DNA from: Oscillospiraceae bacterium
Lineage (GTDB): Bacteria > Bacillota > Clostridia > Oscillospirales > Oscillospiraceae
Assembly (NCBI GenBank): GCA_022846075.1
Contig: AP025582.1
Location: 2,356,001-2,420,000 of the forward strand
Direction of reading: 5' to 3'
Length of the DNA: 64,000 nt
Made by a program: the position numbers and the translations under genes. Below the pieces are notes generated by a model that had not been told where the DNA came from, searched no databases, and saw nothing but the letters and a program-made list of their open reading frames with translations. This document shows, in pieces, positions 32,360 through 41,082 of this stretch; position 1 is the first letter of the stretch, and every line of letters begins with the position of its first letter.

Positions 32360-33577
32360 TCAGGCCCAGACTTCCCTCAGGACCCGGATGGCGTTGCCGC
32401 CGATGACCTTGCCGATGTCCTCGTCGGAGTAGCCGTGCCTCACCAGCCACCGAATGATATTCCAGCTGGCCTCCGTGGGATTCTCCAGATATTTGACGAA
32501 GGGCACCTCGGTATACTCGCTCTGGCTCTTGCCGGTCTCCCCGGTGGAGAGGGCGGCGGCAAAGGCGTGGTGAAGCCCCACGTGGTCCCCGTACATGCAG
32601 TCCACGCCGAAGCCCACGTGGTCGATGCCCACCAGGTTTTTGACATACTCAAAGTGCTCCATGTAGCTGTCCAGGTCGTGGGTCATCTTGGTCTTGGACA
32701 TGGTGGTGTGGGGGGCGGCCTCGATACCGATGACACCGCCTTTGGCCCCCACCGCCCGGATGAGCTCGTCGTCGGCCATCCGCTTGGTGTTCCAGACCCC
32801 TTTGGCCCCCACGTGGCTCACGATGACCGGCTTTTTCGAGTGGGTGACGGCGTCGTAGGCGGTCTGTGGCCCGCAGTGGGACACGTCCAGGAGCATACCC
32901 ACCTTGTTCATCCGCTCCACGCAGGCCCGGCCGAACTGGGTCAGGCCGCCGTCGTGATCCTCCCGGCATCCGCTGCCCAGGGCGTTGCTCTCGGAGTAGG
33001 TCACCCCCAGCTGGCGGATGCCCAGGCCATAGAGGATATCGATGCGGTCCACCTCGTTTTCAATGGGGGCCGCCCCCTCGATGACGAAAACGCAGGCGAT
33101 CTTCCCCGCCCGCTTGGCCGCGAAAATGTCCTCCACCGTCTTACAGTGGACCAGGAAATCCTGGTGGGCGATGTCGCACAGACGCATCCCCAAATCGTGG
33201 ATGATATCGATCCACTTCCACCCCTGGGGGCTGGAGATGATATTGGTGCCGTCCATCATATTGTCGAAGATGCAGTCCAGGTTGGACCAGGACAGAGCCT
33301 CGTAGCCACAGCGGTCCCGGCCGGAGCGCATGGCGTCGAACAGGGGCTCGCAGGTGGACATGTCCCGGGTGGTGAAGTCGGGGTGGTCGTGGAGGCTGAT
33401 GCAGGGAAAGCGCTCCAGCAGCTCGACCACCCGGGCCTCCTCCCCGGCACTCAATTCCAGCACGTGGCGGCCAGCCCAGTCCCAGTCCGCCCAGTCGATG
33501 ACGGGGAAGTCCTTTCCCGGCTCCAGGTATTCGTAGGCCTCGTAGGGGCGGTAGCCCTTTTTCTGTTTGAATTCCAT
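32360..33577 (-). CDS. M19-family dipeptidase, paralogue 2
   Basis: 405 residues, closely similar to its neighbours across the whole length (shared DIAHQDFLVHCKTVEDIF, NALGSGCREDHDGGLTQFG, SHVGAKGVWNTKRM). It keeps the same HDHP variant of the first metal motif (ISLHDHPDFTTRD) and the rest of the metal set. Differences cluster in the active-site-side loop after HDHP and near the C-terminus (GETGKSQSEYTEVPFV), suggesting altered specificity rather than simple copy number. One base separates it from the stop of paralogue 3. Confidence 0.88.
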   Translation of the reverse strand: MEFKQKKGYRPYEAYEYLEPGKDFPVIDWADWDWAGRHVLELSAGEEARVVELLERFPCISLHDHPDFTTRDMSTCEPLFDAMRSGRDRCGYEALSWSNLDCIFDNMMDGTNIISSPQGWKWIDIIHDLGMRLCDIAHQDFLVHCKTVEDIFAAKRAGKIACVFVIEGAAPIENEVDRIDILYGLGIRQLGVTYSESNALGSGCREDHDGGLTQFGRACVERMNKVGMLLDVSHCGPQTAYDAVTHSKKPVIVSHVGAKGVWNTKRMADDELIRAVGAKGGVIGIEAAPHTTMSKTKMTHDLDSYMEHFEYVKNLVGIDHVGFGVDCMYGDHVGLHHAFAAALSTGETGKSQSEYTEVPFVKYLENPTEASWNIIRWLVRHGYSDEDIGKVIGGNAIRVLREVWA

Positions 33578-33578
33578 G

Positions 33579-34793
33579 TCAGGCCCAGACTTCCTTCAGG
33601 ACCCGGATGGCGTTGCCGCCGATGACCTTGGCGATGTCCTCCTCCGAGTAGCCGTGCTTCACCAGCCACCGGACGATGTTCCAGCTGGACTCGGTGGGAT
33701 TCTCCAGCCCCCAGACGTAGGGGACCTCCTCATACTGGGGCCCGCTGGCGCTCTCGGCGGTGGAGAGGGCGGCGGCGAAGGCGTGGTGGACCCCCACGTG
33801 GTCGCCGTAGAGGCAGTCCACCCCGAAGCCCACGTGGTCGATGCCCACCAGGTTCTTCACGTACTCGAAGTGCTCCATGACGCTGTCCAGGTCGTGGGTC
33901 ATCTTGGTCTTGGACATGGTGGTGTGGGGGGCGGATTCGATACCGACGACGCCGCCCTTGGCCCCCACGGCCTTCAGCACCTCGTCGCTGGCCATCCGCT
34001 TGATATCCCAGACCCCCTTGGCCCCCACGTGGCTCATGATGATGGGCTTGCTGGAATACATGACGGCGTCGTAGGCGGTCTTCTGGCCGCAGTGGGACAC
34101 GTCCAGGAGCATGCCCACCTTGTTCATCCGTTCCACGCAGGCCTGGCCGAACTTGGTCAGCCCGCCGTCGCTGTCCTCCTTCATGCCGTTTCCGAGGGCG
34201 TTGCTCTCGGAGTAGGTCACGCCCAGCTGGCGGACTCCCAGGCCGTAGAGGATATCGATGCGGTCCACCTCGTTTTCAATGCAGGCGGCCCCCTCGATGC
34301 AGGCCACCCAGGCGATCTTCCCCGCCTTCTTGGCCGCGAAGATGTCGTCCACCGTCTTGCAGTGGACCAGGAAGTCCTGGTGGGCGATGTCGCACAGGCG
34401 CATCCCCAGATCGTGGATGATGTCGATCCACTTCCAGCCCCCGGGGCTGGAGATGATGTTCACCCCGTCCAGCATGTTGTCAAAGACACAGTCCAGGTTG
34501 GACCAGGACAGGGCCTCGTAGCCGCACACGGCCCGGCCCTGGCGCATGGAGTCGAAGATGTGGTCCACGCTGGACATGTCCCGGGGGTAGAAGGTGGGGT
34601 GGTCGTGGAGGCTGATGTAGGGATGCTTGTCGAAGATCTCCCGGGCCATAGCCTCCTGTTCGTCGTTCAGCTCCACCACGTGGCGGCCCGCCCAGTCCCA
34701 GTCCGCCCAGTCAAAATCCTTAAAGTCCTTGCCCGGCTCCAGATACTCGTAGGCCCGATAGCCCTTGTAGGCCGGCTTCTGTTTGAATTCCAT
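33579..34793 (-). CDS. M19-family dipeptidase, paralogue 3
   Basis: 404 residues, first of the three tandem dipeptidase genes after the substrate-binding protein. Same domain plan and HDHP variant (ISLHDHPTFYPRD). It differs from the others in CIEGAACIENEVD around the Glu ligand, NGMKEDSDGG and the C-terminal YEEVPYVWGLENP. GAGGGAACGCG precedes the ATG. A GC hairpin lies between it and the binding-protein gene, which may lower its expression relative to the transporter. Confidence 0.88.
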   Translation of the reverse strand: MEFKQKPAYKGYRAYEYLEPGKDFKDFDWADWDWAGRHVVELNDEQEAMAREIFDKHPYISLHDHPTFYPRDMSSVDHIFDSMRQGRAVCGYEALSWSNLDCVFDNMLDGVNIISSPGGWKWIDIIHDLGMRLCDIAHQDFLVHCKTVDDIFAAKKAGKIAWVACIEGAACIENEVDRIDILYGLGVRQLGVTYSESNALGNGMKEDSDGGLTKFGQACVERMNKVGMLLDVSHCGQKTAYDAVMYSSKPIIMSHVGAKGVWDIKRMASDEVLKAVGAKGGVVGIESAPHTTMSKTKMTHDLDSVMEHFEYVKNLVGIDHVGFGVDCLYGDHVGVHHAFAAALSTAESASGPQYEEVPYVWGLENPTESSWNIVRWLVKHGYSEEDIAKVIGGNAIRVLKEVWA

Positions 34794-34853
34794 CGCGTTC
34801 CCTCTTTTTCATCAAATTTGCCCCGGACGGACGCCGGGGACCGCTGATTAAAT

Positions 34854-34888
34854 CGGGAGGGCAAGGCCGCTGCCGGCTTGCCCTCCCG
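34854..34888 (-). terminator. Intra-operon hairpin (attenuator) after the binding-protein gene
   Basis: 12-bp stem CGGGAGGGCAAG / CTTGCCCTCCCG, then ATTTAATC on the minus strand. It lies 18 bases past the SBP stop and may act as a partial terminator or RNA-end stabiliser. Confidence 0.55.
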
Positions 34889-34905
34889 AGCCGGAGGAGG
34901 GGTCC

Positions 34906-36555
34906 TTATTTGGCGTGGACGTTCACGAACTGAGCGCAGGCCAGGAAGGCGGAGTTGCCGGGCACCAGCTCCCAGCCGTCAAACTTCTCCGTGCTGGCCG
35001 CGTAGGTGTTGTTGGGCACCAGCAGATGGCAGGCGGGCAGGTTCTCCACGAACCACTCCTGCCACTGGTCCACCATGGCCACCCGGGTGGCGTAGTCGGT
35101 CTCCCCCTGCATCTTCTGGAGCAGGTCCTCCTGGGTCTGGTCGTTGAACTCCATGAAGTTCAGGGTTTGGCCGATGCCGAAGCAGGTGAGCAGGGTGGTG
35201 TCCACGTCGTCGATGGTGCCCCAACTGCTGTAACTGATGTCGTAGGTGTGGCCCTGGGTCACGTTGGCGGAGAAGGTGGCGGCGTCCACGGGCTGGAGCA
35301 CCAGCTCGATGCCGGCCTCGGCGCAGCCGGACTTCAGGATGGTCATGATCCCGTCCACGTTGGCCAGGGTGCTCTTGTAGGTGATGGTGAAGCTGAGGGG
35401 CTTCCCATCGGCGCTCTCGCGGATTCCGTCGCCGTTGGCGTCCTTGTAGCCGGCCTGCTCCAGCAGCTCGGCGGCCCCGGCGGTGTCAAAGGCGGGCTGG
35501 CGGATGTCGGAGGCGGTGAACTCCTTGTACACCGGGCTGATGGGGGTGTTCATGGCCGTGGCGGCCCCGGCGTAGGCCACGTTCACCAGGGCGTCCCGGT
35601 CACAGCACATGGCGATGGCCTTGCGGACATTCCCGTCGGTGAGAAGGGCGTTGGTCTGGGAGAAGCTGATGAAGGCATAGCCCAGGGAGGCCACGCTGTC
35701 GATCACGTAGGAGGGGTTGTTCTGCAGCTGGGTGACGGAGGCGGCGCTGAGGAAGTTGGCGCACACGTCCACCTCGCCGTTCTGGAGGGCCAGGACCATG
35801 GCGTTCTCATCGGTGAAGACCCGGAACACCACCTGGTCTAGGTAGGCGCCCTGCCCGTCGTTGGCCAGGGTGAAGTAGGGGTTGCGCTCCAGCACCACGT
35901 ACTCGCCGTCCACCCACTCGCTGATGTAGTAGGGGCCGTAGCCGGCGCCGCTGTACTTGTAGGTGGTCGGGTCCTCCACGCTCTCCCACTCGCTCTGGCG
36001 CATGATGGGGATCCAGAAGCCGGCGCCGTTCCAGAAGTTCACGTTGGCGGAGGTGAGGCGGAAGACCACCGTGCGGTCGTCCACGGCCTCGGAGGCGTCA
36101 AAATCCACCAGGCCGAAGTAGCTGTCGAAGAAGCCGATGTGGTGCTCGGTGCCGTATTTGCCGGTGAAGAGCAGGTCGGCGGCGGTGACGGGGGTGCCGT
36201 CGTTCCAGCACAGCCCCTCCTTGAGAGTGATGGTCCACTCGTCGCAGGCCTCGTTGGAGACGGAGGACTCGGCCAGGTGGTTATACTTGGTGCCGGTCTC
36301 GTCCATGGCCACCAGGTTGGGGCAGACCAGGTTCATGATGGTTGCGGAGTTCAGGTCGTTCTGATACCAGATGTTCTCACTGACAGGGGCGGAGTTGAGC
36401 CCCACGTTGATGGAGCCGCCGGTCTTGGCCTCCCCGGTCTCCGTCCCGGCGGACGCGGCCTGGGAAGGGGCGGGGGTCTCGCTGGTGTTGCCGCCGCAGG
36501 CCGCCAGGGAGAGGGTCAGGCAGCCCGCCAGCAAGAGGGATACTGCTTTTTTCAT
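34906..36555 (-). CDS. Oligopeptide-type substrate-binding lipoprotein (SBP family 5)
   Basis: 549 residues. Lipoprotein signal KKAVSLLLAGCLTLSLAACGG with lipobox LAAC, then a Ser/Thr/Ala-rich linker and a family 5 solute-binding domain (NLVAMDETGTKYNHLAESS, WTITLKEGLCWNDGTPVTAADLLFT, YGPYYISEWVDGEYVVLERNPYF). These proteins deliver peptides or similar ligands to Opp/Dpp permeases at the membrane surface. ATG 36555 follows AGGAGGAAAAG; the frame open upstream has no ribosome site. It lies between the D-aminoacylase and dipeptidase genes, in the same operon as oppBCDF-like genes. Confidence 0.9.
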   Translation of the reverse strand: MKKAVSLLLAGCLTLSLAACGGNTSETPAPSQAASAGTETGEAKTGGSINVGLNSAPVSENIWYQNDLNSATIMNLVCPNLVAMDETGTKYNHLAESSVSNEACDEWTITLKEGLCWNDGTPVTAADLLFTGKYGTEHHIGFFDSYFGLVDFDASEAVDDRTVVFRLTSANVNFWNGAGFWIPIMRQSEWESVEDPTTYKYSGAGYGPYYISEWVDGEYVVLERNPYFTLANDGQGAYLDQVVFRVFTDENAMVLALQNGEVDVCANFLSAASVTQLQNNPSYVIDSVASLGYAFISFSQTNALLTDGNVRKAIAMCCDRDALVNVAYAGAATAMNTPISPVYKEFTASDIRQPAFDTAGAAELLEQAGYKDANGDGIRESADGKPLSFTITYKSTLANVDGIMTILKSGCAEAGIELVLQPVDAATFSANVTQGHTYDISYSSWGTIDDVDTTLLTCFGIGQTLNFMEFNDQTQEDLLQKMQGETDYATRVAMVDQWQEWFVENLPACHLLVPNNTYAASTEKFDGWELVPGNSAFLACAQFVNVHAK

Positions 36556-36629
36556 GTCTTTTCCTCCTAATTTCATCCATATGATCTGACTGCGGGTCAT
36601 CCCCGCTATCATTCCGTTTCTCCAGGGGC

Positions 36630-38249
36630 TCAGAGGCCCTGCTCGTTCTTTTTCAGCACCCGCCCGGCATAGGTGCGGAAGAGCTCGCCGTCCCGCAGCT
36701 CCACCTGGCCGTTGCACAGCACCAGATCGCAGCCCTCGGCGTTGAGCTGGGGGGTCTTGTACTGCATCTGATCCATCTCGGGGTAGCGGTAGTTGGGCAG
36801 GTCGATGACCGCCACGTCGGCGTAGCAGCCCTCCATCAGCCGGCCCCGCTTGTGGATGCCGAAGTGCTCGGCCACCAGGGTGGTGTTGCGGCGGACGATC
36901 TCCTCGTAGGGCACGCCCTTTTCCAGGTACATCTGGGCAAAGACGGCGAAGCCGCCCCGGCGCCGGATCTCATACCAGTCGAAGGGGTCCTCCGGGTCGC
37001 CCATGATGGTGTCGCTGCCCACGGAGACGTAGGGGTTGGCCACGATGGAGTCGCAGTGGTCGATAAAGTTGCTGGGCACGTGGGCGGCGGGGGCATTGAG
37101 CCAGAAGACGTAGTTGAGGTCGTCGGCCATCAGGTCCAGCATGCACTCGTCCTCGTCGATGCCCCGCTCCTGGGCGATATCCCGCACCGAGCGGTTCTCC
37201 AGGTGGGGATCCTCGGAGTGGACGATGTAGATCTTGTCCTTGGGCCCGGCCATGGTGTAGTTCTCCCGCTTGATCAGCTCCCGGCCCTCGGGGGTCTTGA
37301 GGGCCCGCTTGACCCCCTCGATGCCCTGGCTGAACAGCTCGTCGCTGAGGGCCATGGTAAACAGGAGCATCCGCTCCTTGCCGGTGCAGTGGCCCACGCT
37401 GCTGGGGATCACGTCGATGTGGGCCCGCACCCCCTCCTGGATGGCCTTCAGGGCCACGTCGTAGGCCTCGGGCACGGCGGAGGCCAGGTGGGAGATCTGG
37501 ATCTTGGCCCCGGTGCGGCGGCCCACCTCGCAGAATTCAGCGGTAGACTCGGGAATGCCGATGCGGTGGCGCAGATGGGCGGCGGAGACGGCGTCGTAGC
37601 GCTTGATGAGGCTCACCACCTGGCACAGCTCATCCATGGTGGCGTACCGGCTGGGCACGTAGTCCAGCCCGAAGGAGATGCCCCAGGCCCCCTGCTCCAT
37701 ATTGTGGCGGATGATGTTCTCGATCTGGGCCTGCTCCAACTCGTCGGGGGCCCGGTCCCAGGCCCCGTGCATTACGTACTGGCGGATGCTGCCGTGGCCC
37801 AGAAGGGTGACGAAGTTGCAGTTGGTGCCCACCTGGGCCACCGCGTCGCAGTAGCCGGCGAAGTCGTGCCAGTCGGGCCAGGACTCCAGGTAGCGCTGGT
37901 ACTGCTTGATGCCCACCAGGCCGTTGCCCAGGTAGTAATCCAGAATCTCCTTTTTGTGGCCGGGGACGATGGAGTGGCTGCAGTTGCCGTTGACCAGGGT
38001 GGTGACGCCCTGGCGGATATAGGACTCGTAAGCCCCGTCGTCAAAGCAGTACCACTCCTCGTGGACATGGGGGTCGATGAGGCCGGGAATGACGTACTTC
38101 CCCGCCGCGTCGTAGGTCTGGGCGGCCTCCCCCTCGATGTTGGGGGCGATCTTGACGATCCGGTCCCCCTTCACGGCCACGTCCGCCGGGAAGGCGGGCC
38201 GGCCCGTGCCGTCCACCACCAGGCCGTTTCGGATCAGGAAATCATACAT
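36630..38249 (-). CDS. D-aminoacylase / N-acyl-D-amino-acid deacylase-like amidohydrolase
   Basis: 539 residues, amidohydrolase superfamily. The N-terminal beta sandwich is YDFLIRNGLVVDGTGRP; metal motif is GLIDPHVH (His61, His63); the D-aminoacylase-type Cys ligand sits in VNGNCSHS (Cys90). Later His residues lie in SAAHLRHR and QISHLAS, and the catalytic Asp in VSVGSDTIMGDP. The family removes N-acyl groups from D-amino acids or cleaves related N-carbamoyl/dipeptide-like bonds. ATG 38249 is preferred over ATG 38270 because the SD AAAGGAG lies between them. Placed with peptide uptake and M19 dipeptidases, it suggests catabolism of D-residue-containing or N-acylated peptides; substrate is inferred only. 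Confidence 0.85.
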   Translation of the reverse strand: MYDFLIRNGLVVDGTGRPAFPADVAVKGDRIVKIAPNIEGEAAQTYDAAGKYVIPGLIDPHVHEEWYCFDDGAYESYIRQGVTTLVNGNCSHSIVPGHKKEILDYYLGNGLVGIKQYQRYLESWPDWHDFAGYCDAVAQVGTNCNFVTLLGHGSIRQYVMHGAWDRAPDELEQAQIENIIRHNMEQGAWGISFGLDYVPSRYATMDELCQVVSLIKRYDAVSAAHLRHRIGIPESTAEFCEVGRRTGAKIQISHLASAVPEAYDVALKAIQEGVRAHIDVIPSSVGHCTGKERMLLFTMALSDELFSQGIEGVKRALKTPEGRELIKRENYTMAGPKDKIYIVHSEDPHLENRSVRDIAQERGIDEDECMLDLMADDLNYVFWLNAPAAHVPSNFIDHCDSIVANPYVSVGSDTIMGDPEDPFDWYEIRRRGGFAVFAQMYLEKGVPYEEIVRRNTTLVAEHFGIHKRGRLMEGCYADVAVIDLPNYRYPEMDQMQYKTPQLNAEGCDLVLCNGQVELRDGELFRTYAGRVLKKNEQGL

Positions 38250-38285
38250 GGACCCTTCAGCTCCTTTCATACAGTTCGGTTTGAC

Positions 38286-39125
38286 TCACTCCCGCCCCTT
38301 GGGGTTGAGACAGTCGTTGAGGGCGGTGCCCAACAGGTTGAAGCAGATGACGTAAACGGCGATGCACAGGCTGGGCACCAGCCACCACCACCAGGGGTTG
38401 GGACTGCTGATGACGGCGTTCTGGCTCCAGGCCCGCTTGAGGACGGTGCCCCAGCTCCAGGTGGTGGGATCCCCCAGGAAGCTGAGGCTGGCCTCGGTGA
38501 GCACGGCGGAGGCCATGACCAGGGTCATGTTGACGAACACCGGGCCGGAGGCGTTGAGCAGCACGTGCTTGAAGAGGATGCGCCGCCGGGGCAGGCCCAG
38601 GCACTTGGCCGCCTCGATGTACTGCATCTCCCGAATCTTCAGGGTACTGTTCTTGGTGACCCTGGCCAGCTGGGGCCAGGAAAAGATCCCCAGGATCAGC
38701 GCAACGTTGGTGATGGAGGTGCCCATGACGGCTGCCACGATAATCATGAGGGGCAGCATGGGCAGAGTCATGAAAATGTCGATGAAGGCGTCGATCACCT
38801 CGCTGAAAAAGCCCTTGGTGTAGCCGCACAGCAGGCCCAGGGGGATGCCGATGACCCCGGAGATGAGCATGGCCAGCAGGGAGACGTACAGCGACGTGCG
38901 GGCCCCCCAGGCCAGCTCCGCGAAGATATCCAGCCCCAGATTGTCCGTGCCCAGCCAGTGCTGGGCGCTGGGGCCCATCAGGATATCGGTGGTATAGCCG
39001 TCCGGCTTGGGCACCACGGCGGGGCCCAGGATGCCGATGAGGACGATGAGGAGCACCCCGATGAGCCCGATCATGCCGTTCCGGTTCCGGACAAAGTAAT
39101 AGAAGAAACTCTTGCGCTCTTTCAT
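38286..39125 (-). CDS. Oligopeptide ABC transporter permease (OppC/DppC-like)
   Basis: 279 residues, six transmembrane segments. It has an N-terminal OppC-type cytoplasmic segment (KERKSFFYYFVRNRNGMIGLIGV), HWLGTDNLGLDIFAELAWGARTSL, and the EAA loop EAAKCLGLPRRRILFKHVLLN. The ATG at 39125 starts two bases after the oppB-like stop with GGGGGG ahead. Confidence 0.92.
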   Translation of the reverse strand: MKERKSFFYYFVRNRNGMIGLIGVLLIVLIGILGPAVVPKPDGYTTDILMGPSAQHWLGTDNLGLDIFAELAWGARTSLYVSLLAMLISGVIGIPLGLLCGYTKGFFSEVIDAFIDIFMTLPMLPLMIIVAAVMGTSITNVALILGIFSWPQLARVTKNSTLKIREMQYIEAAKCLGLPRRRILFKHVLLNASGPVFVNMTLVMASAVLTEASLSFLGDPTTWSWGTVLKRAWSQNAVISSPNPWWWWLVPSLCIAVYVICFNLLGTALNDCLNPKGRE

Positions 39126-39127
39126 GT

Positions 39128-40090
39128 TCAACCCCCCAGCTTGATTCTCGGATCCAACCAGGCCACCACCAGATCCGTCAGGAAGCTCATGATGACCACG
39201 GCCACCGCCATCAGGAGGAAGGCCCCCTGGAGGACCGGGTAGTCCAGCGCGTTCACCGAGTCATAGACCAGCCTGCCGATACCCGGCCAGGAGAACACGG
39301 TCTCGGTGACGGTGGCGCCCCCCACCATAAGGCCGATCTGCATGCCGATGATGGTGACGGTGGGGATGAGGGCGTTCTTCAGGGCGTGGACCCGGAGGAC
39401 CCGGCCGCTGCTGTTGCCCTTGGAGTAGGCGGTGCGGATATAATCCTCCCGCAGCACGTCGATCATGCTGTTGCGGGTGTAGAGCACCGCGTTGGCCAGA
39501 TTGGTGATGGACAAAGCCACCGCCGGCAGGATGAGGTGCCGGGCCACGTCCAGATAGAAGGACATGCCCACCCCCTTGGGGGGCGTATAGGCGCCGCCCG
39601 TGGGCAGCACCTTCAGCCGGAAGGCGAATATGTACAGCAGCAAAAAGGCCATGAATGGGATAAATACCGAGATCCCCATAGTCACCACGATGCTGATCAG
39701 CCTGTCCGCCAGCTTTCCCTTATGGGCGGCGGCAAAAAGCCCCACGCTGATCCCGATGAGAATGACGATGACCATGACGGCGGCCAGCAGCAGGAGGGTC
39801 CAGGGCAGCTTTTCCGCCAAATACTGGGTCACCGGCACCCGCTTGGCAAAGCTGGTGCCCAGGTTCCCGTGGAGGAGCTCCCGCATATAGAGGACATACT
39901 GGGTCCCCTTGGGCTGGTCCAGGCCGTAGGACTCTATAAGGGCCTGCTGGGCCTCCTGGCTCATCTGGGGGCTGATCATCAGCGCCACCGGGTCGGAGGG
40001 CATGGCCCGGACGATGAAGAACACCAGGGTGACCGACACGAAGATCGTGAGGATGCCGCGGCCCAGGCGGCGGATGAGATAGCGAAGCAT
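39128..40090 (-). CDS. Oligopeptide ABC transporter permease (OppB/DppB-like)
   Basis: 320 residues, six transmembrane segments, with the BPD N-terminal MLRYLIRRLGRGILTIFVSVTLVFFIVRAMPSDPV, the DQPKGTQYVLYMRELLHGNLGTS block and the EAA-like loop DYIRTAYSKGNSSGRVLRVHALKNA. Its start overlaps the stop of the upstream ATPase gene. Confidence 0.92.
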   Translation of the reverse strand: MLRYLIRRLGRGILTIFVSVTLVFFIVRAMPSDPVALMISPQMSQEAQQALIESYGLDQPKGTQYVLYMRELLHGNLGTSFAKRVPVTQYLAEKLPWTLLLLAAVMVIVILIGISVGLFAAAHKGKLADRLISIVVTMGISVFIPFMAFLLLYIFAFRLKVLPTGGAYTPPKGVGMSFYLDVARHLILPAVALSITNLANAVLYTRNSMIDVLREDYIRTAYSKGNSSGRVLRVHALKNALIPTVTIIGMQIGLMVGGATVTETVFSWPGIGRLVYDSVNALDYPVLQGAFLLMAVAVVIMSFLTDLVVAWLDPRIKLGG

Positions 40091-41082
40091 CAGCCTTCCT
40101 CCTTTGCGAAGTGACAGCGGACAAAGTGTCCCTCTCCCACCTTGACCAGCTCCGGCTCCTCTTCAAAGCACTGGGGCTGGGAGCGGAAGCATCTCTGGCA
40201 GAACCGGCACCCCTTAGGCGGGTCCACCACGCTGGGAATGTCCCCCTCCAGCAGGATGCGCTGGGTCCGGGGGGCGGTGCTGGGCTCCGGGATGGCGGAG
40301 ACCAGGGCTTGGGTATAGGGGTGGGTGTGCTCCCCGAAAAGCTGGTCGTAGGGGGCGATCTCCATCACCTTGCCCAGGTACATCACCAGGATCCGGTCGC
40401 TGATATAGCGGATCACCGCCAGGTCGTGGCCGATAAAGACGTAGGTCAGGTGGAACTGCTCTTTCAGCTCGTTGAAGAGGTTCAGGATTTGGGCCTGGAC
40501 CGAGACGTCCAGGGCGGACACGGACTCGTCGCAGAAGAGCACCTTGGGGTTCACCGCCAGGGCCCGGACGATGCCGATGCGCTGGCGCTGCCCGCCGGAA
40601 AACTCGTGGGGGAAGCGGTCGTAGACCTCGCTTCTCAGCCCCACCGTCTCCAGCAGATGGCGCACCTTCTCCTCCGCCTCCTTATGGCCGGAGGCCTGCC
40701 CGTTATTGAGCATGGGCTCGGCGATGGCCTCCCCGATCTTGATCTTGGGGTTCAGGCTGGCGTAGGGGTCCTGAAAGATCATCTGCAGGTCCCCCCGCAG
40801 CCGCCGCTTGTCGGCGGAGGAAACCCGGAAGTTGGTGACCTTCTGCCCCTCGTAAAACACGTTCCCCGCCGTCACCGGAGTAAGGGCCAGGATGGCCCGG
40901 GCCAGGGTGGATTTGCCCGAGCCGGACTCCCCCACGATCCCCAGCGTCTCCCCCGGGTAGAGCTCGAAGCTCACGTCCTCCACGGCGTGGACGTAGCGCT
41001 TGGGCTCGATGAGTTTGCGCTTCTTCACCGGGAAATATTTCGTCAGGTGTTCCACCTGAAGGATGGGCGTCTGTTCAGCCAT
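40090..41082 (-). CDS. Oligopeptide ABC transporter ATPase (OppF/DppF-like)
   Basis: 330 residues. Walker A GESGSGKST, signature FSGGQRQRIGI, Walker B VLFCDESVSALDVS, and the OppF-type C-terminus with Cys-rich GCRFCQRCFRSQPQC. The Cys cluster binds iron-sulfur or zinc in some relatives. ATG 41082 overlaps the OppD-like stop by eight bases. Confidence 0.92.
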   Translation of the reverse strand: MAEQTPILQVEHLTKYFPVKKRKLIEPKRYVHAVEDVSFELYPGETLGIVGESGSGKSTLARAILALTPVTAGNVFYEGQKVTNFRVSSADKRRLRGDLQMIFQDPYASLNPKIKIGEAIAEPMLNNGQASGHKEAEEKVRHLLETVGLRSEVYDRFPHEFSGGQRQRIGIVRALAVNPKVLFCDESVSALDVSVQAQILNLFNELKEQFHLTYVFIGHDLAVIRYISDRILVMYLGKVMEIAPYDQLFGEHTHPYTQALVSAIPEPSTAPRTQRILLEGDIPSVVDPPKGCRFCQRCFRSQPQCFEEEPELVKVGEGHFVRCHFAKEEG

